The notes beneath the pieces are model-generated. The model did no database searches, was not told where the DNA came from, and saw only the letters and a program-made list of their open reading frames with translations. From Bacillota bacterium (lineage in GTDB: Bacteria; Bacillota; Sulfobacillia; JAIMAT01): a stretch of DNA of 64,000 bases. The stretch's first letter is position 1; each line of letters starts with the position of its first letter. Positions 53,041 through 62,324 of this stretch are shown one piece after another. The position numbers and the translations under genes were made by a program. Location of the stretch: assembly GCA_029960955.1 (NCBI GenBank), contig JASBVS010000037.1, positions 62,001 through 126,000 of the forward strand. The letters run 5' to 3'.

Positions 53041-54420
53041 TCACCGCCCCGCCGTCGCCTCGGACGCCGCCGTCGTCGTCTCGCGCACCAGGCCGAAGAG
53101 GCCGATCCCGACCAGCGAGGCGAGGGCGACGCTGGAGAACATGCCGGTGAAGCTCCGGAAGGAGGTGGCCAGGGCCAGGATCACCGGCCCGGCCGCCATC
53201 CCCACCGAGCGGAAGACGGCGACCAGCGAGAGCGCCTCGCCGGCCTGCTCCTCCCGGTAGAGGGCGAGCGCCAGGCGGTTGATCGGCGCGCCCATGGTGA
53301 AGGCCGTCGCCGCCCCGAGAAGCGCCATGGCCACGACGAAGCGGGTCAGGTCGAGCCCCGGCCAGGCCATGAGGACGGAGCCCAGCACCGCCAGCCCGAG
53401 CCCCGTCTGCAGCACCGGCCTGGGCCCCAGCCGGTCTACCAGAAGCCCGGCGGCGCCGGCCAGCAGGGCGCCCGTCACCGCCGCGGGCATCATGGCCACG
53501 CCCGAGGCCAGGACCGAGAAGTGGAACTCCCGCTGCACCATGGTGGGCACGAAGGTGGAGGCGGAGAGGTCGAAGCCGATGACCGCCGAGCCCGCCACCA
53601 GCGCCAGCCCGGCCGCCTGGACCAGCGGCGCCGTCTCCAGGAAGGGCACCTCGGCCCGCCGCTGGCGCATCCCGAAGAAGGCCAGCGCGGCCGCGGCGCC
53701 CGCGCCCAGCAGCCAGCCGCCCGTGCCCCGCACCGTCAGGGCGAGCAGGAGCAGGGCCAGGCCCCCGCTGAAGGCGAGGCCGGCGGGGAGGTCCGGCAGC
53801 GGCCGCTCGGAGCGGCTCCCGTCGCCCAGCCCGCGCGAGCGCCAGAGCACCGCCAGCACGACGGGCACGTTGAGCAGGAAGATGCTCGGCCAGCCGAAGT
53901 ACTGGCCCAGCACGCCGCCCAGGTCGGGCCCGACGACGCTGGCCAGCCCGAAGACGGCCCCGAAGACGCCCAGCGCCATCCCCTGCCGTTCGGCCGGGAA
54001 GAGCGCGATCCCCTCCGCCTGGGCGTTGGGGTAGACGGCGCCCGCGCCCATGCCCTGGATCACCCGCGCCAGGAGGAAGAGCTCCAGGTCGGGCGCGCGC
54101 GCCGCCAGGAGGGAGGCGAGGCCGAAGGCGGCGACCCCCACCCGGAAGAGGCGCACGTGGCCGAGGCGGTCGCCCAGCGCCCCCGCCACCACCGTCGAGG
54201 CCGCGTAGGCGATGGTGTAGGCGGTCAGCGTCCAGGCGGTCCACGCCAGCGAGACGTGGAAGGAGCTGGCGATCCCCCTGCTGAGCACGGGCAGGAGGAT
54301 GCTGGTGTCCAGCGCTCCGATGCCCACGCCCAGCAGGTAGACGCCCAGCTCGCCCCAGCGCACCTGCGTCGGCACCCTCGGCCTCTTCCTGCCGGGTTGC
54401 CCCGCTCCGGACCGCTTCAA
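53041..54420 (-). CDS. MFS transporter (DHA2/EmrB-like) within the cta cluster
   Basis: 459 residues with about 14 helices. ALDTSILLPVLSRGIASSF and LGDRLGHVRLFRVG are the DHA2 motif D and A regions, and RVIQGMGAGAVYPNAQAEG is motif B. Probably multidrug efflux. The start is TTG at 54420, 1 nt behind GAGGGG, so a slightly later start is possible. It lies 38 nt upstream of ctaA and 77 nt after DUF420; its presence between heme genes is unusual. Confidence 0.87.
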   Translation of the reverse strand: MKRSGAGQPGRKRPRVPTQVRWGELGVYLLGVGIGALDTSILLPVLSRGIASSFHVSLAWTAWTLTAYTIAYAASTVVAGALGDRLGHVRLFRVGVAAFGLASLLAARAPDLELFLLARVIQGMGAGAVYPNAQAEGIALFPAERQGMALGVFGAVFGLASVVGPDLGGVLGQYFGWPSIFLLNVPVVLAVLWRSRGLGDGSRSERPLPDLPAGLAFSGGLALLLLALTVRGTGGWLLGAGAAAALAFFGMRQRRAEVPFLETAPLVQAAGLALVAGSAVIGFDLSASTFVPTMVQREFHFSVLASGVAMMPAAVTGALLAGAAGLLVDRLGPRPVLQTGLGLAVLGSVLMAWPGLDLTRFVVAMALLGAATAFTMGAPINRLALALYREEQAGEALSLVAVFRSVGMAAGPVILALATSFRSFTGMFSSVALASLVGIGLFGLVRETTTAASEATAGR

Positions 54421-54497
54421 GCCCCTCGCCCCCCGCCCCTGCGCGCGCTCCCGGGCCGCCTACCCTCCTCGCCGGCCCGCGAAGTCGCTCGATCGCG

Positions 54498-54968
54498 TCA
54501 ATGACCTAGAATCGCTTTTAGAATATGGGTCGTCGGTCCCGGCCGGTAGATGACGTAGAGCATCAGGTAGACGACCAGTCCTGTGGCCGCCGCCACCAGC
54601 CACATCGCCGCCGTCCAGGGCGCCACGCGCCGGTGCTGCGGGAAGCGCCCCGACAGCGCCCGGCGCAGGGCGACGATGCCGAGGATGCCCGCCAGGGTGG
54701 CGAGCAGCGTGTGCACCTGGAGGAAGGTCAGGTAGGGCAGCCGCAGGGAGGGCGGTCCCCCGAAGCTGGTGTCGCCCACCGCCAGCGTCCGCACCGCGTA
54801 ACTGAGAAAGAAGGCGGCACCCAGCGCCGCCGCGCCCAGCATCAGCCGCCGGTGCTGCTCGACGCGGCGCTGCCGGATGCGCCGCCACCCCAGCGCCACC
54901 GCCAGCGCGCTGGCGATCATGAAGAGCTCGCTGAGAAGGGGCAGACCTCGGCTCCAGAACGCGTTCAT
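54498..54968 (-). CDS. DUF420 membrane protein (YozB/CtaM-like)
   Basis: 156 residues, about four helices (LPLLSELFMIASALAVALG, YLTFLQVHTLLATLAGILG, MWLVAAATGLVVYLMLYVI). DUF420 proteins are often encoded with aa3-type oxidase genes, and one (CtaM) is needed for oxidase assembly in Staphylococcus. Conserved His in LQVHTLLATL may bind metal or heme. ATG at 54968 overlaps the ctaB stop by 4 bp. Confidence 0.85.
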   Translation of the reverse strand: MNAFWSRGLPLLSELFMIASALAVALGWRRIRQRRVEQHRRLMLGAAALGAAFFLSYAVRTLAVGDTSFGGPPSLRLPYLTFLQVHTLLATLAGILGIVALRRALSGRFPQHRRVAPWTAAMWLVAAATGLVVYLMLYVIYRPGPTTHILKAILGH

Positions 54969-55933
54969 ACACCGACCACGTGGCTGACCACCAGGGCCGT
55001 GAAGAGAACGGTCAGGTAGAGCAGCGAGTAGCGGAACGTCAGCCGGGCCCAGGGCGCCTCCGGAGCGCGGTCGCGCCAGAGCGGCACGTGCAGCGCCAGG
55101 AAGGCCGCCCCCAGCACGGCGGCCACCGCCACGTAGAGCGGTCCCACCGTCCCCGTCCGCCCCATCGCCAGCGATGCGGCCACGAGCGCCACCGTGTAGA
55201 GCAGGCTCTCGATCTTGGTCCGCCGCTCCCCCCGGGCGACGGGCATCATGGGGATGCCGGCGCGCCGGTAGTCCTCCTGCTTGTAGAGCGAGAGCGACCA
55301 GAAGTGCGGCGGCGTCCACAGGAAGATGATCAGGAACATGAGCACGGCGGCCGGGCTGATCGATCCGGTGACCGCCGCCCAGCCCACCAGCGGCGGGAAG
55401 GCGCCCGCGCCCCCGCCGATGACGATGTTCTCGGGCGTCCGCCGCTTCAGCCACATGGTGTAGATGAGGACGTAGTACAGGTAGCCGGCCAGTGTCAGCC
55501 CCGCCGCCAGCCATCCCACCTGCCAGGCCATGAGGGTGAAGGCCAGCGCCCCCAGCGCCAGGCCGAAGCCCAGCGCCTGCTCGCGACGCATCCGCCCGGC
55601 CGGGATCGGCCGCTGGCGCGTGCGGCTCATCACCCTGTCGATGTCGGCGTCGTACCACATGTTGACCGCGTTGGCGCCGCCGGCAGACAGCGCCAGCCCC
55701 AGCAGCGTCCAGAGCACCCTCCAGGGCGAAGGCAGACCTCTCGTCGCCACCAGCATGGCCGCGTAGGCCGTCAGGACCAGCAGCAGGACGATACCCGGCT
55801 TGGTCAGCGCCACGTAGTCCGACGCCCTCGCCAGGAAGCCCTCCCGCGGACGGGCCTTGCCCCGCTCCAGCGAGGTCGCCCCCGCCCCGGCGAGGTAGGT
55901 CTCTGCCGCCACCGAACCCGGCTCGTGCTTCAT
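54965..55933 (-). CDS. ctaB: Protoheme IX farnesyltransferase (heme O synthase)
   Basis: UbiA-type prenyltransferase, 322 residues. The first Asp-rich motif lies in NAVNMWYDADIDRVMSRTRQR and the second region in YKQEDYRRAGIPMMPV. Nine helices. ATG at 55933 with GGGAGG 8 nt upstream; the track start at 56044 adds an untypical Arg/Pro-rich leader. The product is used by CtaA and then by the oxidase encoded upstream. Confidence 0.95.
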   Translation of the reverse strand: MKHEPGSVAAETYLAGAGATSLERGKARPREGFLARASDYVALTKPGIVLLLVLTAYAAMLVATRGLPSPWRVLWTLLGLALSAGGANAVNMWYDADIDRVMSRTRQRPIPAGRMRREQALGFGLALGALAFTLMAWQVGWLAAGLTLAGYLYYVLIYTMWLKRRTPENIVIGGGAGAFPPLVGWAAVTGSISPAAVLMFLIIFLWTPPHFWSLSLYKQEDYRRAGIPMMPVARGERRTKIESLLYTVALVAASLAMGRTGTVGPLYVAVAAVLGAAFLALHVPLWRDRAPEAPWARLTFRYSLLYLTVLFTALVVSHVVGV

Positions 55934-55989
55934 CGTTGCCGCCTCCCGTCCCCACCTGTCACGGGACCGGCTCTCCCCGGCCCGGGGAC

Positions 55990-56016
55990 GGGGCCCGGGT
56001 GGTCGCCCCGGGCCCC
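55990..56016. repeat. 10-bp inverted repeat between ctaF and ctaB
   Basis: GGGGCCCGGG and CCCGGGCCCC form a perfect 10-bp stem with a 7-nt loop in the 126-bp gap. No U-run follows; it may tune read-through from the structural oxidase genes into ctaB. Confidence 0.4.
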
Positions 56017-56059
56017 TCCACGCGCCCCGGACCCGTTCCGACACCCTTGGCCGCGCCGG

Positions 56060-56368
56060 TCAGGGGATCCGGTCGAGGACGCCCAGGGCTACGCCGATCA
56101 GAACGGCCAGCGCCACGCCGATGCCGAAGATGACCTGATAGGCGCGCGGTGACCGGTTCAAGTGCATCAGGTAGTAGATCTGCAGGAAGATCTGGACCAG
56201 CGCCATCGCCAGCAGGAGCGGAGCCAGCAGCCCGATGGCGACGTGCGCGTAGGCCAGGACCACCGCCGCCACGGTGAGGAGTGCGGCCACCACCGTGCTG
56301 ATCACATAGGCGCCGATGGGATGCTCGTTCTCGGCCCGCCGTCCGGTTGCCTCGGACCTTGCACTCAT
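56060..56368 (-). CDS. ctaF: Cytochrome c oxidase subunit IV
   Basis: 102-residue membrane protein with three helices (AYVISTVVAALLTVAAVVLAY, LLLAMALVQIFLQIYYLMH, VIFGIGVALAVLIGVALGV), the prokaryotic COX4 layout; LQIYYLMHLNRS is diagnostic. It lies 13 nt after ctaE. Confidence 0.9.
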   Translation of the reverse strand: MSARSEATGRRAENEHPIGAYVISTVVAALLTVAAVVLAYAHVAIGLLAPLLLAMALVQIFLQIYYLMHLNRSPRAYQVIFGIGVALAVLIGVALGVLDRIP

Positions 56369-56381
56369 GCCGCCTCGCCTC

Positions 56382-56999
56382 CTAGGCTGCGGTGCCCAGC
56401 ACGTAGACCACGGTGAAGATGACGATCCAGACCACGTCGACGAAGTGCCAGTAGAGACCGGCCACCTCGAGCTTGTGCGCCTCCTCCGGGCGGAGGTGGC
56501 CCCGGAAGGCGCTGATCAGGAGCCCGACGATCCAGGCGACGCCGAAGGCCACGTGCGCCCCGTGGAAGCCGGTCAGGGTGTAGAAGCTGGCCGAGAAGAC
56601 GTTGGTGTTGAAGAGCAACCCGTCGCGCATGAAGCCCGAGTACTCGGTCGCCTGGAAGCCCAGGAAGGCGAGTCCCAGCAGCGCCGTCAGGGCCAGCCAG
56701 AGCTTGACCGCGCCCTGGTTCCTGCGCCACATGGAGACCACCGCCAGCACCATGGTCAGGCTGGAGAGCAGCAGGTCCAGCGTGGCCAGCGTGGTCACGG
56801 GCAGGTCGAAGACGTCCGTGGGCGTCGGGCCGGCGACGCTCCGGCCCTCCAGGGCCACGTAGACGCCGATCAGCGAGGCGAAGAAGACCGCCTCGGACGC
56901 CAGCCAGACCCAGAAGCCCAGCCGGACGTTCTCCGCGTGAAGGGCGGCTTCGCGTTCCTCCTCCTCCTGCTGCAGCGCCTCCAGAGGGCGGCTGCTCAT
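56382..56999 (-). CDS. ctaE: Cytochrome c oxidase subunit III
   Basis: 205-residue, five-helix subunit III of the short Bacillus type. FWVWLASEAVFFASLIGVYVAL with the conserved Glu, and FYTLTGFHGAHVAFGVAWIV, are characteristic. It overlaps the ctaD stop by 4 bp. Confidence 0.95.
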   Translation of the reverse strand: MSSRPLEALQQEEEEREAALHAENVRLGFWVWLASEAVFFASLIGVYVALEGRSVAGPTPTDVFDLPVTTLATLDLLLSSLTMVLAVVSMWRRNQGAVKLWLALTALLGLAFLGFQATEYSGFMRDGLLFNTNVFSASFYTLTGFHGAHVAFGVAWIVGLLISAFRGHLRPEEAHKLEVAGLYWHFVDVVWIVIFTVVYVLGTAA

Positions 57000-58852
57000 T
57001 CGCTCTCACCCCTCGGTTCGAGGAGGTAGCCCCTGTCCGCCTCGAACATCTGCCGGAAGATCGAGTAGAAGGCGACCAGCCCGCCCAGCGCCGCCAGCCA
57101 GGCAAGCTTGAAGTTGACGCCGTAGGCCGCCACCAGCAGGCCCAGGGAGAGCAGCGCCGGCAGGTAGGTCAGCCCCGGCATGTGGATCGCACCCGCCACC
57201 TCTTCCGACGGGCGCACGCGCCCGTCGCCGTCCGCCGCGTGCTTCTCGTACCAGAGCGCGTCGCGGCTCCGCACCAGCGGGATGACGCGGAAGTTGTAAG
57301 CGGGCACGGGCGAGGGCGTCGCCCACTCCAGCGTGCGCGCGTCCCAGGGATCGGCCCCGGCCTTCCGTCCCGAGGCCAGGCTCCGCACCACGTTGACGAT
57401 GGTGAGCAGCAGGCCCACGCCGAGCACGTAGGCACCGACGGTGGAGAGCAGGTTGTAGACGTCGACTCCCAGCAGCGGCGAGTAGGTGTAGATGCGCCGC
57501 GGCATGCCCAGGAGCCCGCTGAGGTGCATCGGGAAGAAGGTCAGGTTGAAGCCGACGAAGGTGACCCAGAAACTCCACTTGCCCAGCCTTTCATCCAGCA
57601 GCTTCCCGGTCATCTTGGGCAGCCAGTAGTAGGCGGCGGCCAGCATGCTGAAGAGGATGCCGCCGACGGCGACATAGTGGAAGTGGCCGACGACGAAGTA
57701 GGTGTCGGTCAGCTGCAGGTCGGCCGGCGCCGTCGCCAGCATCAGCCCGGTCAGGCCGCCGACGATGAAGACCGGCAGGAAGCCGACCGCGTAGAGCATG
57801 GCCGTGGTGTAGCGGATCCGGCCCCCCCAGAGCGTCAGCAGCCAGGTGAAGACCAGCGCGCCCGTCGGCAGCGAGATCAGCTTGGTGGTCACCATGAAGG
57901 CGTCGTTGACCACCGGCCCCATGCCGGTCGCGAACATGTGGTGCGACCAGACCGTGAAGGAGAGCGAGGTGATGGCAAAGAGCGCGATCACCGCGCCGCG
58001 GTAGCCGAAGAGCGGCTTGCGGGCGAAGGCGGGGATCACCTCGGAGATGATTCCCCAGGCGGGGACCGCCAGGATGTAGACCTCCGGGTGGCCCATGATC
58101 CAGAAGAGGTGCTGCCACATCAGCGCGTTGCCGCCCGCGGCCGGCACGAAGAAGCCCGTGCCGGCGATGCGGTCGAGGAGCAGCAGGATCAGCGCCACGC
58201 TGAAGGGCGGCGCGGAGAAGAGCAGCAGCGCCGACCAGAGGAAGGTGCCCCAGACGAAGACCGGCATGCGCATGAGCGACATGCCCGGCGCGCGCATGTT
58301 GATGATCGTGGTGATGAAGTTGACCGCCGAGACGATGGAGGAGAAGCCGGTCAAGAGCAGGCCCAGGATGTAGAAGTTCTCGCCCGGGCCGGAGAAGGCA
58401 TCCGAGAGCGGCACGTAGTTGAACCAGCCCGCGTCCGGCGCGCCGCCCAGGAACCAGCTCGAGTAGAGGATGACGGCGCCGGCCAGGTAGAGCCAGTAGC
58501 TGAGGGCGTTGAGGCGCGGGAAGGCGACGTCGCGGGCGCCGATCATGATCGGCATGAAGTAGTTGAAGAACGCCGCGGCCAGCGGGATGACCGCCAGGAA
58601 GATCATGGTCGTCCCGTGCATGGTCAGCACCTGGTCGTACGCCTTCGGACCCAGGAAGGCGTTGTCGGGCCGGATCAGCTGGGTGCGCATGAGGAGCGCC
58701 TCGACACCCCCGGCCGCGAACATGATGGTCGAGGTGAGCAGGTAGAGCACCCCGATCCGCTTGTGATCGACCGTCATCAACCAGCTCAGGAACCCGCGCT
58801 CCTCCGCCGTGCGGACCTCCGGCAGTCGAAGCGCCCGTTCCGCAGTGGCCAT
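56996..58852 (-). CDS. ctaD: Cytochrome c oxidase subunit I
   Basis: Catalytic heme-copper subunit, 618 residues. The Cu-B/cross-linked His-Tyr segment is in WIMGHPEVYILAVPAWG, the paired His in VWSHHMFATGM, and the heme ligands in MHGTTMIFL and GHFHYVAVGG. A C-terminal extension carries two extra helices as in CaaB/CtaD. The K- and D-channel class needs alignment. It starts 86 nt after ctaC. Confidence 0.97.
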   Translation of the reverse strand: MATAERALRLPEVRTAEERGFLSWLMTVDHKRIGVLYLLTSTIMFAAGGVEALLMRTQLIRPDNAFLGPKAYDQVLTMHGTTMIFLAVIPLAAAFFNYFMPIMIGARDVAFPRLNALSYWLYLAGAVILYSSWFLGGAPDAGWFNYVPLSDAFSGPGENFYILGLLLTGFSSIVSAVNFITTIINMRAPGMSLMRMPVFVWGTFLWSALLLFSAPPFSVALILLLLDRIAGTGFFVPAAGGNALMWQHLFWIMGHPEVYILAVPAWGIISEVIPAFARKPLFGYRGAVIALFAITSLSFTVWSHHMFATGMGPVVNDAFMVTTKLISLPTGALVFTWLLTLWGGRIRYTTAMLYAVGFLPVFIVGGLTGLMLATAPADLQLTDTYFVVGHFHYVAVGGILFSMLAAAYYWLPKMTGKLLDERLGKWSFWVTFVGFNLTFFPMHLSGLLGMPRRIYTYSPLLGVDVYNLLSTVGAYVLGVGLLLTIVNVVRSLASGRKAGADPWDARTLEWATPSPVPAYNFRVIPLVRSRDALWYEKHAADGDGRVRPSEEVAGAIHMPGLTYLPALLSLGLLVAAYGVNFKLAWLAALGGLVAFYSIFRQMFEADRGYLLEPRGESE

Positions 58853-58938
58853 CGCTCACTTCACTCCCCTCGAGGTGATGGATGAGCCCCGCCCGGACGA
58901 GCGAGCGCCGCTGGAGGCACGATGGCCCTCCGCGACGC

Positions 58939-60018
58939 TCACTGGGCCAACGGGTTCTCCAGCGCTGCCTTCACCTGGGGACTCTCGTACGTCTTCTGCG
59001 ACTGCAGGAAGGCGATCAGCTCCTTGATCTGCTGTTCGGTCAGCTTGGGAATGACCATGTCGTTGCCCGGCTTGACCGCCTGCGGGTCGTGCAGCCATGT
59101 CGACAGGTTCTGCGCGTCGTTGGGGACCAGGGTCATCGCGGCGACGCCCAACCGGCTCCCGATTCCGGTCAGGTTGGGGCCGATGATGCCCTTGGCGTCC
59201 GTGCCGTCGATGGTGTGGCAGTTCTTGCAGGTGCCCGGCCCGTCGAAGACCTGCCAGCCGGCCAGCGCGTCACCCGTCAGCTGGGCCACGCCCACGGGAT
59301 GCTGGTGCGAATCCACCCACTTCTGGAAGTCGGCGGGCGACTCCGCCACCACGCGGAGCCGCATGTTGGCGTGGTTGAGCCCACAGAACTCCTTGCACTG
59401 GCCCCAGTAGACGCCCGGCTTGTCGGCCTGGATCCACTCGGTGTTGACGCGGCCGGGAATGGCGTCCAGCGTTCCGGCGATGTTCGGCGCCCAGAAGCTG
59501 TGGATGACGTCCGCCGAGGTGACCTGGAGGTCGACCTTGGCGCCCACGGGGATGTGCATCTCGTTGGCTGTCACGAACTGGTAGTCGGGGTACTGGAACT
59601 CCCACCACCACTGGTGGCCGACCACCTTGATGTGGACGACGTCGGGGCCCTTCGGCGTCTGGGCCAACACGAATTCGTCGCGCAGCGGCGGCACCACGAG
59701 GAAGATGAGGCCGAGCGCGATCACCACCCACCAGGCGATCTCCAGCCTGGGGTTGCCCTCGACCTGCGCCGGTGTCTCCTCCTCGCCGGGGCGGTGACGG
59801 AACCGGATCGCTGCGTAAATCACCAAGCCGATCACGATGATGCCGATGACGCCCAGGAAGCGCATGTCCTCCACCAGCGCCGACCGCTGCAGCTGGGAGA
59901 CCGGGCCGACCGCGTTGAAGTCCGACTGCGGATAGGTCCCACATCCACCCAGCAGCGCCGCCGCCGCCAGAGCGAGTGGCACCAGCGCCACCTTCCTGTG
60001 ACGCCCACCTCCACCCAA
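58939..60018 (-). CDS. ctaC: Cytochrome c oxidase subunit II with fused cytochrome c domain (caa3 type)
   Basis: 359 residues. Lipoprotein signal (AAAALLGGCG), two helices, a CuA cupredoxin domain (WGQCKEFCGLNHANM) and a C-terminal cytochrome c domain (CKNCH heme site, distal Met in GNDMVIPKLTEQQI). The fused heme c makes this a caa3-type enzyme and explains the need for the ccm genes. TTG at 60018 with GGAGGTG about 8 nt upstream; the nearby ATG is in another frame. First gene of the cta operon. Confidence 0.96.
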   Translation of the reverse strand: MGGGGRHRKVALVPLALAAAALLGGCGTYPQSDFNAVGPVSQLQRSALVEDMRFLGVIGIIVIGLVIYAAIRFRHRPGEEETPAQVEGNPRLEIAWWVVIALGLIFLVVPPLRDEFVLAQTPKGPDVVHIKVVGHQWWWEFQYPDYQFVTANEMHIPVGAKVDLQVTSADVIHSFWAPNIAGTLDAIPGRVNTEWIQADKPGVYWGQCKEFCGLNHANMRLRVVAESPADFQKWVDSHQHPVGVAQLTGDALAGWQVFDGPGTCKNCHTIDGTDAKGIIGPNLTGIGSRLGVAAMTLVPNDAQNLSTWLHDPQAVKPGNDMVIPKLTEQQIKELIAFLQSQKTYESPQVKAALENPLAQ

Positions 60019-60121
60019 GCATCGTCACCTCCCGTCGATCTCGAGCGCCCAGGCGGGGTACTATTCAGACATTAGGCGCTTTTGCCTTGATTATCTATCG
60101 CGCGCAGGTCGATGCCAAGTC

Positions 60122-60156
60122 AAAAAGAACGGCCGGGTCACTCTCCCGGCCGTTCT
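60122..60156 (-). terminator. Rho-independent terminator of ftsH
   Basis: On the minus strand GAACGGCCGGG and CCCGGCCGTTC form an 11-bp stem with a 7-nt loop, followed by TTTTT, about 50 nt past the ftsH stop and ahead of ctaC. Confidence 0.88.
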
Positions 60157-60201
60157 CAGGGCTCATCACCCTCTTCGCACCCGCTGGCTCGATCTGGCAC
60201 C

Positions 60202-62184
60202 TCAGATCGCGCCCGATGGCGCCTCCGGGTTGGGCCGCGGCGGCAGTGGCAGCCCGGGGTTGATCAGGCCGTGCCGGCCCTCCTCCCGGCCGCCGGCCTG
60301 CTCGTTGGAGCGGGAGACGTCGGAGGCGGCGGCGCGGCGCGCGGGCACGGGCGCTTCCTCCGGCGCGTCCAGGATGCGGCCCTCCAGGATGGCCTGGAGC
60401 TCGTCGCCCTCCAGCGTCTCCCTCTCGAGAAGGCGGTGGGCCAGCGTGTCCAGGCGGTCGCGGTGCTGCCGGATCAGCTCCTTGGCCGTCTCGTAGCGGG
60501 TGGTGACGATCCGGTTGACCTCGCTGTCGATGGCCGCCGCCACCTGCTCGGAGTAGTCCCGCTCCCGGGTCAGCTCGCGACCCAGGAAGGGGCTCGAGGC
60601 CTTGTTCCCGAAGGTGAGCGGCCCCAGCTCCTCGCTCATGCCGAACTCGGTGATCATCTGGCGCGCCATCTTGGTCGCCTTCTCCAGGTCGTCGGCGGCC
60701 CCGGTGGTGATGTCGCCGAAGACCACCTCCTCGGCCGCGCGACCGCCCAGGAGCGCGGTGATGCGGTCGAGGATCTCCTCGCGCGAGGTCAGGTAGCGGT
60801 CCTGCTCGGGCAGCGAGAGGGTGTAGCCGAGCGCGGCGCCGCGCGAGATGATGGAGACCTTGTAGACCGGGTCGGTGTGCAGGAGGAGCTTGCCGACCAG
60901 CGCGTGGCCCCCCTCGTGGTAGGCGACGCGGGTCTTCTCCTCCTCGCTCATGATGCGGCCCTTCCGTTCCGGCCCGCCCGCCATCACCTTGTCGATGGCC
61001 GCCTCGATGTCGCCCATCTCGATCTTCTTCTTCTGCTGGCGCGCCGCCAGCAGCGCCGCCTCGTTGAGGACGTTCTCCAGGTCGGCGCCGGTGAAGCCGG
61101 GGGTCCGGCGGGCGAGCACCTTCAGATCGACGTCGGGAGCCAGCGGCTTGTTGCGCGCGTGCACCTGCAGGATCGCATAGCGACCGTTCAGGTCGGGCCG
61201 TTCCAGCACCACCTGGCGGTCGAAGCGGCCGGGCCGCAGGAGCGCGGGGTCGAGCACGTCCGGGCGGTTGGTGGCCGCCATGACGATGATCCCCTCGTGC
61301 GGGCCGAAGCCGTCCATCTCGACCAGCAGCTGGTTGAGCGTCTGCTCGCGCTCGTCGTGGCCGCCGCCCAGGCCCGCGCCGCGCTGGCGGCCGACGGCGT
61401 CGATCTCGTCGATGAAGACGATGCACGGCGCGTTCTTCTTCGCCTGCTCGAAGAGGTCGCGGACGCGGGCGGCGCCCACGCCGACGAACATTTCGACAAA
61501 GTCGGAGCCGCTGATGCTGAAGAAGGGGACGCCCGCCTCGCCGGCCACCGCCCGGGCCAGCAGCGTCTTGCCCGTGCCCGGCGCGCCCACCAGCAGGACG
61601 CCCTTGGGGATGCGCGCGCCCAGCGCCGCGTAGCGCTTGGGATGCTTGAGGAAGTCGACGATCTCCGTCAGCTCTTCCTTCGCCTCCTCGACGCCGGCGA
61701 CGTCGGCGAAGGTGACGCGGTGCTTGGGATCGTCGACGTTCATCTTGGCCCGGCTGCGGCCGAACTGCATCACGCGGTTCCCGCCGCCCTGCGACGACTG
61801 CATCATGTACATGAAGAAACCCACGATGATCACGATGGGCAGGAGCGTCGTGATCAGCCCGGTCCACCACGGCGGCTGGGTCGGCGGCTGGATGTCCACC
61901 GTCGCCCCCTTGCCGTAGAGCTGCTGGCTGATCTCCTGGATCGACTGCGGCGGCACCGTCGTGGTGAATTCCGTCTTGTCCTTGAGCTGTCCGATCAGCC
62001 TGCCGTCGGTCTGGATCTGGACCTTTTCCACCTGGCCCTGCTGGACCAGGGTGAGAAAGCGATTGTAGGTCACCTGCTCCGGCTGCTTCGTCTCCGTGTG
62101 GGAGAAGAGCTGGAACATGGTGACCACCAGCAGCACCAGCAGGACGTAGAAGGCTAGGCTGCGGATCGCCCGGTTCGAATTCAT
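60202..62184 (-). CDS. ftsH: ATP-dependent zinc metalloprotease FtsH
   Basis: Membrane AAA+ protease, 660 residues. Two N-terminal helices ([19 protein letters not shown] and [15 protein letters not shown]) flank an extracytoplasmic domain. Walker [15 protein letters not shown], Walker [12 protein letters not shown] and the SRH ([18 protein letters not shown]) are complete, and the zinc site is HEGGHAL. ATG at 62184 with GGAGGG 5 nt upstream; the track's 62265 start reads through a leader hairpin. The gene order with tilS and spoIIE is typical. Confidence 0.97.
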   Translation of the reverse strand: MNSNRAIRSLAFYVLLVLLVVTMFQLFSHTETKQPEQVTYNRFLTLVQQGQVEKVQIQTDGRLIGQLKDKTEFTTTVPPQSIQEISQQLYGKGATVDIQPPTQPPWWTGLITTLLPIVIIVGFFMYMMQSSQGGGNRVMQFGRSRAKMNVDDPKHRVTFADVAGVEEAKEELTEIVDFLKHPKRYAALGARIPKGVLLVGAPGTGKTLLARAVAGEAGVPFFSISGSDFVEMFVGVGAARVRDLFEQAKKNAPCIVFIDEIDAVGRQRGAGLGGGHDEREQTLNQLLVEMDGFGPHEGIIVMAATNRPDVLDPALLRPGRFDRQVVLERPDLNGRYAILQVHARNKPLAPDVDLKVLARRTPGFTGADLENVLNEAALLAARQQKKKIEMGDIEAAIDKVMAGGPERKGRIMSEEEKTRVAYHEGGHALVGKLLLHTDPVYKVSIISRGAALGYTLSLPEQDRYLTSREEILDRITALLGGRAAEEVVFGDITTGAADDLEKATKMARQMITEFGMSEELGPLTFGNKASSPFLGRELTRERDYSEQVAAAIDSEVNRIVTTRYETAKELIRQHRDRLDTLAHRLLERETLEGDELQAILEGRILDAPEEAPVPARRAAASDVSRSNEQAGGREEGRHGLINPGLPLPPRPNPEAPSGAI

Positions 62185-62201
62185 CCTCGCCCTCCTAGCA
62201 G

Positions 62202-62256
62202 GAGCGGGGAGCCGGTGCCGGACCCGACCCGGCTGCTCCCCCACGGCTCCCCGCTC
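62202..62256 (-). promoter_or_regulatory. Long inverted repeat in the ftsH leader
   Basis: GAGCGGGGAGCCG and CGGCTCCCCGCTC form a perfect 13-bp stem with a 29-nt loop. It ends 6 nt before the ftsH Shine-Dalgarno. A -10-like TAGAAT lies upstream (62293-62298). Probably an RNA control or stabilising element. Confidence 0.55.
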
Positions 62257-62324
62257 GCCCCGCAACCGCGGGTCGCGACCAGATGCGAGTTGATTCTATC
62301 ATAGGCTTCTCCCGGCCCCATGCC

